The position numbers were made by a program, and so were the translations under genes. 64,000 nt of DNA, taken from positions 496,001-560,000 of the forward strand of contig CANJKZ010000088.1 in NCBI GenBank assembly GCA_947471745.1. The letters are read 5' to 3'. This document shows positions 1-11,613 of this stretch, in pieces (position 1 is the first letter of the stretch; each line of letters opens with the position of its first letter). The notes below the pieces were generated by a model. That model saw only the letters and a program-made list of their open reading frames with translations. It was not told the DNA's origin and ran no database searches. The DNA is from Closterium sp. Naga37s-1 (taxonomy: Eukaryota; Streptophyta; Zygnematophyceae; Desmidiales; Closteriaceae).

Positions 1-883
1 ACGTTAGCTTCAGGTGTCTGCTTTCCAACGGTATATGGCTTGCTTTCATCAGAGTTGTATGCGCTACGCAGTGAACAAAAACGTAAGCTCGGCTGAAAAA
101 CGAGTAGCTTCATTGATGCAAGGAAGAGGTTGAGTACAACATTGCCTAGGGGACTCTTAAGGGGTTGGGACCATCCTGGGAACTCAGAGAAGGTTGAGTC
201 CTAGGGGAGAAAGGCTAGAGAAGGACGGGAAACGTCCTAGCTAGGTCAGCAAAGCCAACCACACTTGGATGTTCAGAGCTGTACTCAAGGCTACCAATAG
301 TGAGTCAAGCCAACCATGAGTCAGCTTGTCTTCCCACTTGCACCCTCTTGCAAGCTGCTTCTAGGAAGACCACACTTTTCAAAGGAAGGGTGGTAGAGTC
401 CCACTTGACCACCTGTACTTCTTGTCTCATTCTCTGTCCCTGCACCATTGGCATGACAACAATAAAAGGGTGGCAAGGGAAATGCTGCCAACAGTGCACC
501 ATGACTACGGAACAGTAACTTTCGACAGCTGTCACGTGCTGCTCCGATGCTGGGTTGTCCTGAAACTCGGTGACCACCTGCACAACATGGCAAAGGACTG
601 CCACACCGATTTTCAGACCAATCAGAGCTCGGTAGATGAGTCAGCAGCCGAAATGGTGAACTCGGGTGTTACCAAAAAAGAGTAACACACACTTCCGGGA
701 TGCCATAAGTCTTTAAACTAAAAAATGTTGCCATGCCTTGTAAACTGCTTCAAAAATTCTGAAACTTTGAGGGTATTAAGAACACATATTGAAGCACCTC
801 CCCACAAAATTCCAGAAGCTGAGCAGGCTTGTAGGCTGAATGGGAGTGCGATGACCGTGATACTATAGTACTTTGGCACAACA
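1..883. other. Unassigned sequence, no supported gene
   Basis: I recognise no domain, exon structure, tRNA or repeat here. The longest open frames are under 100 codons, lie on both strands and resemble no family I know. The stretch ends where recognisable Copia coding sequence starts abruptly in antisense at about 884, so 883/884 is a breakpoint where the 3' part of Copia-1 (RNase H end, 3' UTR and 3' LTR) has been lost. It may be old host DNA or an eroded transposon. Confidence 0.5.
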
Positions 884-2330
884 CATCAGGTACATGAGGC
901 AACCCACAAGCTCTGGGTACGGACCACTCGGCTCTACGGACTCGTCCGAAGGTGGAGCTGAGAGTGAGTGGCCGGTAGACAGAGCAGTGGGCTTTGGCGA
1001 GGAGAACTGGAAGCCGAAGCGATGAAGGACCTGGTGCACCGTGTGTGACTAAGTCCGGGTGATGGTGGGCCGTGCTCTGTCTTGGGTGATCTGCAAGCCA
1101 AGGTAGCTGCGCAGTTCACCCAGGTCAGTGCAGGTGTGTCTCTTCTGCAGCTCCGACTTCACAAGGGCCAGTGCCTAAGTATCACCAGTAGCAAAGACCA
1201 GGTCGTCGACGCACACGAGGACGTAGAACGGCGGCAGCGAGGTGTCAGTGCCTAGAAACAGCGACGGGTCAGCAGTAGAAAGAGTAAATCCCAGAGCTGC
1301 AAGTGTAGTCCTCGGCGTGACGTGCCACTCACGAGGCACCAAGAGACCGTAGACTGGCCACCGGAGGCTCCACTGAGTACCTGCAGGAAAAGACCCAGTG
1401 AAGCCAGGTGGGCGGCGCAGCCAGAACTCCTCGTGCATGCTGCTCGGCAAGAAAGCTGTACTCAAGTCCAGAGAGTGCAGCTCGTAGTCATGCTGAGCAG
1501 CGACGTGCAGCAACACCCGAAGAGTAGTCATCTTCGGGGTGGGGGAGAAGGTCTGGAAGTAGTCGACCCCCTTTCGCCGACTGAAGCCTCTAACAACGTA
1601 ACGCGCCTTGAAGGAAAGCGGAGAACCTGGCAGCTGCTTCACCCTGAAAATCCACATGCCATCATGTATGTTCGCCCCAGACAGGGGAACTGCGTCGATG
1701 TAGGTGCCTGTGGACTTCCAGGATGCCATCTAGGCATCCATAGCTGTCTGCCACTAAGAGGAGTAAGGACCCGTAATTGCCTCTACGTAAGAGCGCGGGG
1801 TCGGGATGTCTGGTGCATCCGGGTCTCCCTCAGGGGCAAGCAGCATGGAAGCAAAACGAGGTACAGCAGCTGCAAGACACTCAAGGTCCTCCTGTCTGTC
1901 CTCAAGGACGTCCGTGCCAAGAGCATACTCACCCCTGACGGACAGAGGACCGGCAGACCCAGACTCAGCAACAAGAGCAGAGGCGTAGTCTAGACGACAT
2001 GTAGCAGTAAGTCAACCAGCTCAGCAACGAGGTCAGACGCAGCAGTGGACTCAAAAGAAGGGTCAGTGACAACAGTGGCGAGGAGACGAGAGACAGTGGG
2101 ACTGGCAGTACGCGCGAGGTCAGACTCAGGGTCAAGGACGGCTGGAAGAGAGGACTCAGGAGGAGGCGGCAGAGAAACACGCAGTAGAACAGAGGAAGGA
2201 CAAAGTGCAATAGCGTGGGTGCTGGGGATAGGAGGAGTACGCGGACGAGGAACGCGACGAACAATGCGAACAGTGCAAACAGTGCGAACAGGCTAGGCAC
2301 GATGAGACTCAGGCTCACGACGCTCTGTAA
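884..2330 (-). pseudogene. Copia-1 reverse transcriptase region, broken
   Basis: Reading the minus strand, this encodes the Copia RT palm and fingers. The longest piece (1175-1729) contains MASWKSTGTYIDA, FQTFSPTPKMTTLRVLLHVA and CVDDLVFA, where the usual YVDD has become CVDD. The frame stops right after the VDD block and resumes in other frames down to 884, where a segment matching the conserved SGPYPELVGCLMYLM region is cut off. RNase H is absent. Upstream (1730-2330) is the acidic pre-RT segment with GGEYALGTDVL-like sequence in several frames. This is the 3' part of the minus-strand element whose gag lies at 11774-12745. Several frameshifts and stops make it non-functional. Confidence 0.85.
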
Positions 2331-3400
2331 GGCCTCCGGTCTGCTCAGTGTAAGGAGGAGGAGCAGGCAGTGGGGAGGCTGGCTGTAACCGCGGCTGTGA
2401 CTGGTCAGGCGGTGGGCACAGTAAGGGAGCAGTAAGGCCAGAAGAAGAACGGAGACCAAGAGCCTACTGTAGCAGGGGAATGAAGTACGGTCCCGGCAGC
2501 ACCAGTACCGCCACACACAGCAACCCCACCTCCAGCCCCTCAAGCTCCAGGGTCAACAGCTCCAGTGTCTCCAGCTCCAGCTCCTCCAGCTCCAGCGCCA
2601 CCAGTGCCAGTGCCTCTAGCTCCAGCACCAACAGCTCTGGTGACACCAACTCCAGCTCCTCGAGCTCCAGCGCCACCAGCGCCTCAAGCTCTAGCTCCGC
2701 CAGCTCCCGCGCCCCCAACACTTCTAGTCCCGGCAGCTCCAGTACCCCTTGTACGAGCACCTCCAGGACCAGCAGGTGCAGCACCTCCGGTACCATCAGC
2801 TCCAGCAGTAACTCCAGCACCTCCAAGACGAGTAACTCCAACACCTCCAGCTCCAGTGTCTCCAGCGGCAGAGTCTTCAGCTCCGGCAGCTCCACTCCAA
2901 AGGCGTGTGCGCTGAGCAAACCACTCGCGCAGCTGCTGCGGGGAGAGAGGCTCCGGCCGGGGAGACAGTCGTGGCGAAACACCCGTAGGACCTCCAGAAG
3001 AAGCATTATCCTGAGGCTCAGCAACCCCAGACTTGGCATCCTCAGACTCAGCACCCCCAGGCTCAACACCCTCAGGCTCAGCACCCCCAGGCTCCACACC
3101 CGCAGGCTCAGCACCCCCAGGCTCCGCACCCCCAGGCTCAGCACCCCCAGACCCGGCACCCTTAGACTCAGCACCCCCAGGCTCCGCACCCCCAGACGCA
3201 GCACCCCCAAACGCAGCACCTGGAGCAGCACCTGAGCTGACAGCTACCTCAACAGGCACAGTACTAGGGAAAGGGTCTACTTGAGACACACTTGAGGGAG
3301 CAGGACCCTTGGGGGGAAGGAGGTCTACCGGAGGGGGACCTAAAGCAAGGAAGAGTGGCAGGGGAAGGGGTAGAGCGCTAGGGGAAGAGAGGTGGGGTGA
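2330..3400 (-). pseudogene. Copia-1 integrase-RT linker with 15-bp repeats
   Basis: On the minus strand this is low-complexity coding DNA between integrase and RT. Its centre (about 3030-3240) is a run of imperfect 15-bp units encoding GGAEP/GGAES pentapeptides; a second repetitive block (2480-2915) encodes Gly/Ala/Val-rich sequence. A short conserved block, QQLREWFAQRTRLWSGA, lies between them. The same linker design recurs in Copia-2, -4, -6, -7 and -8. The antisense Ser- and Pro-rich frames here are shadows of the repeat. Confidence 0.75.
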
Positions 3401-4524
3401 TAAAACTGTCAGCCAGGCGCGACAGGGGAAAAGCCAAGGAAGACGCAGGGGATAGAGCGGGCGGAGAGCTTGTCCGCTGACGTATCGCGAACAAAGGCAC
3501 GAGAGCCCCAGACCCGGAACACCGACGCATCGCCAACCTTCCCCGTCCAACGCAGTGTAGGCGAGGTCTCCGACAAGGAGACACGGGGCCAGAGGTTGAG
3601 CTGATGCGCAGCGTACTGGACCGCAAACGGCCACAGAAAATGGGGAGCAGCCGCATGGATCATGGAGGTACGAGCGACCTCCATGATTAAGCCAATGCGG
3701 CGCTCAGCAACCCCATTTCGCTGAGGGGAGGCCAGATGCCTAAATGACTGGAGAATGCCCTCCCCACGACAAAAGTCCCGCAAGAGGTCGGAGGAGAACT
3801 CACTCACCTCCTGTCAGAGTGCATACGCACGACAGGAAGGTCCGCACGGAACCGCTTGCGGAGCTGGAGACGGACTGCGCGGATCCAAGGGATCAAGACA
3901 TCAGGGACCTCACCCTTGCTGCGCAAGGGGAAGACTGTGGTGTAACACGTGTAGTCGTCAACAACCAGCAGAAAGTAGCGCTCGCAGCCCTGTCCACTGA
4001 CGCGGGCTCGGCCCCACACGTCCATGTGGAGAGTCTGCAGGGGAGTAGTCGTCGGGGGAAACGAGGAGGAGTGAGGAGCGGCGCGCTGCCACCCCTCGAC
4101 GCAAGGAAGGCAGGGCGGGGCAGGCAAGGGCGGGAGGGGAGGCAGAGACCTGGGAAGACCACAGACAAGGAGGCAAGAGTGCATGCCACAAAGGCGTGGC
4201 AGGGATGGGTGACCAAGGCGGTGCTGCCATCGGAGAGTCTGGTGCGACAGGAGGCGTCAAGAGCAAGGGGCTGCAACCGGACTTGACGCGGAAAGCGGTA
4301 CTCACCAAGTTCATAGAGAACGAGGGGAGGTGAAGGCCTGATAGTGAGCCAGACGGAACCGTCGGACACGGGAGAACAACGGAGGGATGGGGAAGGACTG
4401 GGCCCCCAGAGGGGTGAGCCAGTCTAACTGGTACAGGTGCTGAGAGAGGAGTGAGGGTGGTGCTGTCGCGAAAGAAACAGAGTGAAGCACCTGAGTCAAG
4501 TGTAAAGTTGTGCTAGGCCTCAGC
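3400..4524 (-). pseudogene. Copia-1 integrase and GAG-pre-integrase region, broken
   Basis: Minus-strand fragments in three frames reproduce the Copia integrase: LHMDVWGRARVSGQGCERYF with the first catalytic Asp, LLVVDDYTCYTTVFPLRSKGEV, the MHSDR block of the second Asp, and the QRNGVAERRIGLIMEVARTS block of the third acidic residue (3409-4184). Upstream (4184-4370) is the zinc-binding pre-integrase segment with PCLPCVEGW. The DSGA-type protease end lies near 4440-4500. The frame changes at least three times. The region is interrupted at 4525 by a TRIM solo LTR. Confidence 0.85.
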
Positions 4525-4662
4525 TGTCAGAGGTCCACTGGTGATCCCTGATTGATCCTAGGGAAGGGTTACAGGCTCATTGTCCAGGGGGGTTATGGGC
4601 GCAGTGACCCGCTACTTAATAAGCCCTTTTATCCCAATGGTCTAGTGGTTGGGATTCTGACA
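4525..4662 (+). repeat. TRIM solo LTR with 5-bp TSD (TCAGC)
   Basis: A 138-bp block starting TGTCAGAGG and ending TTCTGACA is flanked on both sides by TCAGC (4520-4524 and 4663-4667). It aligns along its whole length with the 141-bp LTRs of the complete TRIM at 32959-33333, including the A-box-like end segment GGTCTAGTGGTTGGGATTC. No internal region or second LTR is present, so this is a solo LTR left by LTR-LTR recombination. It interrupts the minus-strand Copia-1 protease/gag segment and is therefore younger than Copia-1. Confidence 0.9.
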
Positions 4663-5088
4663 TCAGCAGGCGCAGTACCAGAGAGAGCAGACTCACTAGC
4701 ACCTAGAGTAGCAGCCTCTGTATTTGGGTCAGGCGGCACACACAGGTAATAGTCACCCCCAGCACTAACAGACAAGGCATTCATAGCAGCAAGGATAACA
4801 TCATAGTCTAGGTCAAAGATAGCATACTTAAGCAGCTCTGCCCAGCGGGGGCGCTCGGCCTCGTCACCAAACTCTGCGCGCCAAGTGTCGTCGAGGCGGG
4901 AGAAGCAGCAATACTGAGTGTGAGGCTTCCCGCATGTCTGATCAGCATGGTCATACGTGCGAATGACATACGGGCAGCTACCACTACCCCCAGACGCCCC
5001 ACGCTGAGAAAACCACTCACGAAGCTGCTGGGGCGACGGGGTCTCGCTCTGACGCTGCTGCTGCTGCTGCCTCTGGCCACCGCCATTC
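4663..5088 (-). pseudogene. Copia-1 gag C-terminal part with long Cys/His finger
   Basis: The minus frame (5096-4629) encodes QRQQQQQRQSETPSPQQLREWF followed by the family's finger, C-x13-C-x3-H-x4-C (CPYVIR...TC-GKP-H-TQYC-C), then the conserved SRLDDTWRAEFGDEAERPRW and the acidic block before the protease. It is open across this stretch. It is the direct continuation of the gag fragment ending at 11774; the plus-strand Copia-2 separates them. The last codons run into the TRIM solo LTR. Confidence 0.85.
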
Positions 5089-5152
5089 CTCGACATTCTA
5101 CTTGTACCCCTTCCCTTTTCTTAGTCCGCCATTCTCGCCTACAATTCTCACA
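5089..5152 (+). repeat. Copia-2 5' LTR, 3' remnant
   Basis: This segment (CTCGACATTCTACTTGTACC ... TTCTCACA) aligns with the last ~65 bp of the 3' LTR at 11709-11773 and is followed directly by the PBS. About 95 bp of U3/R is missing at the junction with Copia-1. Confidence 0.9.
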
Positions 5153-5164
5153 TGGTATCAGAGC
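5153..5164 (+). other. Primer-binding site, tRNA-iMet type
   Basis: TGGTATCAGAGC lies immediately 3' of the LTR end. It is complementary to the 3' end of plant initiator tRNA-Met, the usual primer for Copia elements. Variants of this site occur in the other LTR elements of the window where the 5' LTR-PBS boundary is kept. Confidence 0.9.
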
Positions 5165-6240
5165 AATTAGTCCTAGGACCTAATGTTAATGGGCCCACCA
5201 CCTACTGCCCTGCTAGCCTAGGCCCCACCCCGTCGCCCCTTGGCGTCGCCCCTAGCCCATAGGCTCGGCCCCTTGGCCCCGTCACCTCGGCCCCGCTGGC
5301 CCCGTCGACTTCGTCGCCCGCGCCCGGCCCGTACCTAGCCCGTCGCCCGGCCCCTTGTTTGGCCCCTCGGCCCCCTAGGCCCTCGGCTCCACCTCAGAGA
5401 CTGGTGCCCGGCCCCATACCTGCCCAGCGCCCGGCCCCGTACCTGCCCAGTGCCTGGCCCCGTACCTGCCCAGCGCCCGGCCCCGTACCTGCCCAGAGCC
5501 CGGCCCCGTCCCTGCCCAGCGCCCGGCCTTGTACCTGCTTTGGCCCCTCGGCCCCCCCCCTAGGCCCCTCGGCCCCCTAGGCCCCTTGTTTGGCCCCGCG
5601 GCCCCTAGGCCCCTCGGCCCCACCTCAGAGACTGGCGCCCGGCCCCCCGGCCCCTTGTTTGGCCCCTCGGCCCTCTAGGCCCCTCGGCCCCTTGTTTGGC
5701 CCCGCGGCCCCTAGGCCCCTCGGCCCCACCTCAGAGACCGGCGCCCGGCCCCCCGGCCCCCCCCCCCCTTGTTTGGCCCCTCGGCCCCCTAGGCCCCTCA
5801 GCCCCCCCTAGGCCCCCCCGGCCCCTTGTTTGGCCCCGCGGCCCCTAGGCCACTCGGCCCCACCGCAGAGACCGGTGCCCGGCCCCCCGGCCCCTTGTTT
5901 GGCCCCTCGGCCCCCTAGGCCCCTCGGCCCCCATAGGCCCCCCCGGCCCCTTAATTGGCCCCGCGGCCTCTAGGCCACTTGGCCCCACCTCAGAGACCGG
6001 CGCCTGGCCCCCCGGCCCCTTGTTTGGCCCCTCGGCCCCCTAGGCCCCTCGGCCCCCCTAGGCCCCCCCCGGCCCCTTGTTTGGCCCCGTGGCCCCTAGG
6101 CCCCTCGGCCCCACCTCCAAGCCCAGCGCCCGGCCCCCTGGCCTCTTGTTTGGCTCCTCGGCCCCCCCCTAGGCCTCTCGGCTCCCCTAGACCCCCGGCC
6201 TCTTGTTTGGCCCCGCGGCCCCCAGGCTCCTCCGCCCCTA
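5165..6240 (+). repeat. C-rich tandem-repeat leader of Copia-2
   Basis: About 1.07 kb between PBS and gag ATG is built from imperfect repeats of a GGCCCCTTGTTTGGCCCCTCGGCCCC-like theme and, at 5400-5530, a CCTGCCCAGCGCCCGGCCCCGTA-like unit. It would form the 5' leader of the genomic RNA. Open frames in it encode only Pro/Ala/Gly strings and are not believed. The corresponding leaders of Copia-1, -4, -7 and -8 are also repetitive and mostly GC-rich, but with different units. Confidence 0.85.
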
Positions 6241-9200
6241 TGGCGTCGCTTCGAGTTCTCCCGTTCGACCCGGAGGGTAGACCTGTAGCATTTGACACGT
6301 GGCACGAGGATCTGCAACTGTACCTACTGAGCGACAGTCGGGACAGTGTCTCACTGTTTGATGACGTGTCCGGTGCCGCTCCAGCCCCTCCCGCGACAGC
6401 TGACGTTTCGACTCGTTCCCAGTGGTTGTCTCGTGATGCTACTGCCCGCTTAGCCATTCGCAACCACCTGCCGCAACAGAATGTGCTCACTTTGGCGAGC
6501 ACAGGACAGCACAGGCCTTGTACGACGCTGTCATTGCTCGCTACTCCTCCCCTGCCACTGGGACCGGTGGCGGAGGTGGAGGCTCTGGTGGCGGCGGTGG
6601 AGGCAGTGGAGGGGGTGGCGGCAGTGGAGGCGGTGGGACCAGTGGTGGTGGGTCTGGACCTCAGCGTGGAGGCCCTGGTGGCGGTCGGGGCCAGCAGCAG
6701 CAGCGTCGGAGCGAGACTCAGACGCCTCAGCAGCTCCGTGAGTGGTTGGTTCAGCGTGGGGCGGGCGAGGGTAGTGAGACCTGCCCGTATGTCATTCGCA
6801 TGGGTGTCCGTGCGGGCAAGACATGCGGGCGGTTTGACACTGAGCGCTGCTGCTTTGCCCGCCTTGACGACGCCTGGCGCACTGAGTTTGGTGATGACGT
6901 CGAGCGCCCTCGCTGGGCGGAGCTGCTTAGGTCGGGAGTTGTCATCTCTGACCTAGACTTTGATGTTATTATCTCTGCCATGTATGCTTTGTCTTTTAGT
7001 GCTGAGGGTGACTGTTACTGGTGTGTGCCGCCTGACCCAGGTATAGCCGCTGCTGCTCTAGGTGCTAGTGCGTCTGGTACTCCCCCTGGTACTGCGCTTG
7101 CTGAGGCCCTGCACACCTTCACGTTAGACTCCGGCGCCTCGCGCTGTTTTTTTCGTGACAGCACCACTCTCACTCCTCTTCCTGCACCTGTTCCGGTCAG
7201 ACTGGCTGACCCCTCTGGGGGCCCGGTCGTTGCCAGTTCCTCCACTGTCCTCCCGTGTCCGGCGGTTCCGTCCGGCTCACTGTCAGGTCTTCACCTCCCC
7301 TCGTTCTCTACGAACTTGGTGAGTACCGCTGCCCTCCAGGATGCGATGGTCACTACCACCACTCCTGGGGGTCAGCGTGTGTCGATCTGCACGTGCACGC
7401 GGACGGGGCGTCACCTAGCTACGTTCACTCGTCGGCCAGGGTCGAGTCTGTACACACTGGCTACCGAGCCTCCTCAGGTCGCTGCGTCTGCTCAGGTGTC
7501 CGCGTCAGGTCAAGTAGCCGCCTCTTGCTCGTGTTGCCTCCTGTCGCACCAGACTCTTCTTCGGCACCACCGCTTGGGTCACCCCTCCCTGCCACGCCTT
7601 CGTGGCATGCACTCCCGTCTCCTTGTCTCTGGTCTCCCCAGGTCTCTACCTCCCCTGCCGCCCTCGCCTGCCCCGCCCTGTCTTCCTTGCGTCGAGGGAC
7701 GGCAGCGCGCCGCTCCTCACTCCTCGTTTCCCCCGACGACTGCTCCCCTGCAGACCCTCCACATGGACGTGTGGGGCCCAGCCCGCGTCAATGGACAGGG
7801 CCGCGAGCGCTACTTTCTGCTGGTAGTTGACGACTACACGCGATACACCACAGTCTTCCCCTTGCGCAGCAAGGGTGAAGTCTCTGTTGTCTTGATCCCT
7901 TGGATCCGCACAGTCCGTCTCCAGCTGCGTGAGCGTTTCGGCCAGGACCTTCCTGTCCTGCGTCTGCACTCTGACAGAGGTGGTGAGTTCTCCTCCGACC
8001 TCTTGCGGGACTTTTGTCGTGGGGAGGGCATCACCCAGTCGTTCACGCTTCCGGACTCCCCTCAGCAAAATGGGATTGCTGAGCACCGCATTGGCTTAGT
8101 CATGGAGGTCGCTCGTACCTCCAATGATTCATGCAGCCGCTCCCCATTTTCTGTGGCCGTTTGCGGTCCGGTACGCTGCGCATCAGTTCAACCTTTGGCC
8201 CCGTGTCTCCTTGCCGGAGACCTCGCCCACACTGCGTTGGACAGGGAAGGTTGGCGATGCGTGGGTGTTCCGGGTCTAGGGTTCTCGTGCCTTTGTTCGC
8301 GATACGTCCGCAGACAAGCTCTCCGCTCGCGCTATTCCCTGCGTCTTCCTTGGCTTTGTCCCTGATGCGCCTAGCTGGCAGTTTTACCACCCCACCTCGT
8401 GCCGTGTCCTCCCTTCTCAGGACGTCACGTTCGACGAGTCGGTTCCCTTCTACCGTCTCTTCCCCTACCGCTCTGCCCCTTCCCTGCCCCCGCCGCTCTT
8501 CCTTGCTCCCAGTCCGCCTCCGGTAGACCCCCTCCCGCCCCAGGGTCCTGCTCCCTCGGGAGTGTCTCAGGTAGACCCTCTCCCTGGTACTGCGCCTGTT
8601 CAGGTAGCTGTCGTCTCAGGTGCTGCTCCAGGTGCTGCGTCTGGGGGTGCTGTGTCTGGGGGTGCGGAGCCGGGGGGTGCGGGGTCTGAGGGTGCTGGTT
8701 CTGGGGGTGCAGAGCCTGAGGGTGTTGAGCATGGGGGTGCTGAGTCGGAGGGTGCGGAGCTTGAGGGTGCTGAGTCGGAGGGTGCGGAGTCTGAGGGTGC
8801 TGAGCCTCGGGGTACTGCTTCGTCTGGAGGTCCTGCTGGTGCTTCACCGCGACTGTCCTCGCAGCAGCTGCGTGAGTGGCTTGTTCAGCGCGCACACCGT
8901 CGGAGTGGGGCTCCCGGAGCTGGCGAGCCTGGAGGCGCTGGAGCTCGAGGTGCTGCTGTTCCTACTGGAGTTGGAGACCCTACGGAGCCTGGAGCAGCTG
9001 GCGCTGGAGGCGCTGGAGCTAGAGTAGCTGGAGTTGGAGGCCCTGGCGCAGGCGGCGCTGGAGGTGCAGGAGCTGGAGCTGTTGACCCTAGAACAGGAGG
9101 TGCTGGAGGCACTGTGCGGCCGCGCCCGTACTTTGTTCCCCTGCTTCAACAGGTTCTTGGTGTCCCGTCTTCTACTGGTCTTCCTCCTCCCTTCCTGTGT

Positions 9201-11370
9201 CCACCGCCTGACCAGTCGCAGCCGCCATTACAGCCAGCCTCCCCACTGCCTGTTCCCTCTCCTTACACTGAGCAGTCCGTAGGCCTTACAGAGCGTCGTG
9301 AGCCTGCGTCTCGTCCTGTCTCGCCTGTTCGCACTGCTCGTCGTGCTCCTCGTTCGCGTCCTCCTCCTGTCCCAGGCACACACACCATGGCACTCCGTCC
9401 TTCCTCTGTTCCACTAGGTGTTCCTCTGCCTGCTCCTCCTGAGTCCTCTCTTCCTCCGGTCCCTGACCCTGAGTCTGACCAAGCGTGCTGCCACTCCCAC
9501 AGTCGCTCGTCTCCTTGTCAGTGCTGTCACTGACCCGTCCTTTGAGTCTGCTGCCGATTCTGCTCTCGTTGCTGAGCTACTTGACTTTGCTGATGCCTGC
9601 CGTCTCGACTACGCCTCTGCTCTAGTTGCTGAGTCTGTGCCTGCCAGTCCTCCGTCCGTCGGGGGTGAGTGTGCTCTTGGCACGGACGTCCTTGAGGACA
9701 GGCAGGAGGACTTTGAGTGTCTTGCAGCTACTGTACCTCGTTTCGCCTCCTTGCTGCTTGCCCCTGAGGGAGACCCGGATGCTCCTGACATCCCGACCCC
9801 GCGCTCTTACGCAGAGGCGATTACGGGTCCTTACTCCTCTCAATGGCAGGCAGCAATGGATGCCGAGATGGCATCCTGGAAGTCCACAGGCACTTACGTC
9901 GACGAGGTTCCCCCACCTGGGGTGAACATAGTCGATGGCATGTGGAACTTAAGGGTGAAGCGGCCGCCGGGTTCTTCGCCTACCTTCAAGGCGCGCTACG
10001 TTGCTCGAGGTTTCAGTCAGCGACAGGGAGTTGACTACTTCCAGACCTTCTCCCCCACCCCGAAGATGACTACTCTTCAAGTGTTGCTGCACGTAGCTGC
10101 TCAGCGTGACTACGAGTTACACTCCCTGGACTTCAGTACTGCTTTCCTGCAGGGCAGCCTGCATGAGGAGATCTGGTTGCGCCGACCACCTGGTTTCACT
10201 GGGTCGTTTCCTACAGGTACCCAGTGGAGCCTCCACCGGCCAGTCTACGGTCTCCGCCAGGCGCCTCGCAAGTGGCACGACACACTCAGGACTACACTTG
10301 CGGCTCTTGGGTTTGTTCCTTCTACAGCAGACTCGTCGCTATTTCTACGCACCGACACCTCGCTGCCGCCCTTCTACGTCCTAGTGTACGTCGACGACCT
10401 CGTCTTTGCCACCGCTGACACTGAGGCACTGACCCTAGTGAAGTCCGAGCTGCAGAAGAGACATACCTGCACTGACCTGGGTGAACTGCGCAGCTACCTT
10501 GGCCTGCAGATCACCCGGGACAGAGCACGGCGCACCATCACACTGACTCAGTCACACATGGTGCACCAGGTCCTTCAGCGCTTTGGCTTCCAGTACTCCT
10601 CGCCACAGCCCACTCCTCTGTCTACCAGCCACTCACTCTCAGCTCCACCTTCGGACGAGTCCGTAGAGCCGAGTGGTCCGTACCCAGAGCTTGTGGGTTG
10701 CCTCATGTACCTGATGACTTGCACACGACCTGACCTTGCGTACCCTCTCAGCCTTCTGGCTCGCTACGTGGCTCCCGGTAGGCACCGAAAGGTGCACTGG
10801 GATGCTGCGAAGAGGGTACTGCGTTACTTGTGCAGTACGTCGGGCATGGGGCTTGTGCTTGGAGGACGGGGTCCTGTTGTCCTCACTGGTCACGTAGACG
10901 CCTCCTGGGTTGACGACTCAGCTACGCAGCGGTCGTCGCAGGGTTACACCTTCAGCCTTGGGTCCGGCTCGGTTTCTTGGCGGTCTACCCGCTCGTCTTC
11001 AGTTCTCAGCTCCAGCTGTGAGGCTGAGATCTACGCCGGAGCCATGGCTGCTTAGGAGCTACGCTGGCTCACCTACTTGCTGACCGACTTGGGAGAGCAG
11101 CCTCGTTCGCCTCCAGTCCTGTACGTAGAAAACAAGGCCATGATAGCCTTGTGTCAGGAGCACAGACTGGAGCACAGAACGAAGCACATCGCTCTGCGAT
11201 ACTTCCTTGCTCGAGAGTTGCAGCAGCGTGGTCAGCTTCGTCTAGCGTACGTGGCCACTCGGGCCAACACTGCTGATGTCTTCACCAAGGCACTTCCGCC
11301 TGGTGACCATCAGGGCTTTGTTACTGTGTTAGGCCTTGTGCCTACGTTGCCTCACTTACTTACTGCCTGA
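6241..11370 (+). pseudogene. Copia-2 gag-pol, degenerate
   Basis: Gag begins at ATG 6241 (MASLRVLPFDPEGRPVAFD). The frame shifts near 6480. After YSSPATGT most of gag is missing: compared with Copia-1 and -6, the segment from ALGRL to the Gly-rich tract is deleted, roughly 150 codons. Then follow the Gly-rich tract, the finger (6783-6860, with Asp replacing the expected His), protease (LDSGAS, ~7125), pre-integrase HHCC, integrase (HMDVWGP, LHSDRGGEF, QQNGIAEHR), the GGAEP linker, RT (YVDDLVFA ~10388) and RNase H ending LLTA-stop at 11370. Further frameshifts occur near 8121 (one extra base) and near 9480-9530, and TAG at 11053-11055 replaces a Gln codon. Confidence 0.88.
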
Positions 11371-11613
11371 CTCTACCTGTACTGTGATCTATCTATATAC
11401 CTGCATGCTTGCACTTGTTAGGGTATGATCACTGTATTGTTTGTTCTCTTTATATAACTCTGCATGTGAACTGGCCTTGTGGCCCTTTCCTTGTGCTTGG
11501 ACTGTGTGGTGACTTTCTGATCCACCCTGAGCTTGCTTTGCTTTGCTTCTTCTCTTGACTGGTCTTGTGACCATTGCTTGTTCTGGCTATCCCCCACTTC
11601 GCCTATGGGGGTG
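11371..11613 (+). other. Copia-2 3' UTR and polypurine tract
   Basis: Non-coding stretch between the pol stop and the 3' LTR. It ends in TATGGGGGTG directly before the LTR, the polypurine tract expected to prime plus-strand synthesis. The same 3' UTR recurs at 52463-52664 and, in minus orientation, at 53003-53214. Confidence 0.8.

Noticed and set aside
300-685. Small ORFs of 60-99 codons on both strands at the left end
   Set aside because: They overlap on opposite strands, have no recognisable motif, and show no splice or promoter context.
2480-3235. Long Ser/Pro-rich plus-strand ORFs over the Copia-1 linker, and similar ones at 48126-49035, 55640-56179 and 41168-41791
   Set aside because: They are antisense to repeat-encoded GGAEP or Gly/Ala linkers. 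The repeat unit has no stop in several frames, so open length is expected and carries no evidence for a gene.
5359-6500. Pro/Ala-rich ORFs in the Copia-2 leader
   Set aside because: They are products of C-rich tandem repeats. Only the ATG at 6241 aligns with gag starts of relatives.
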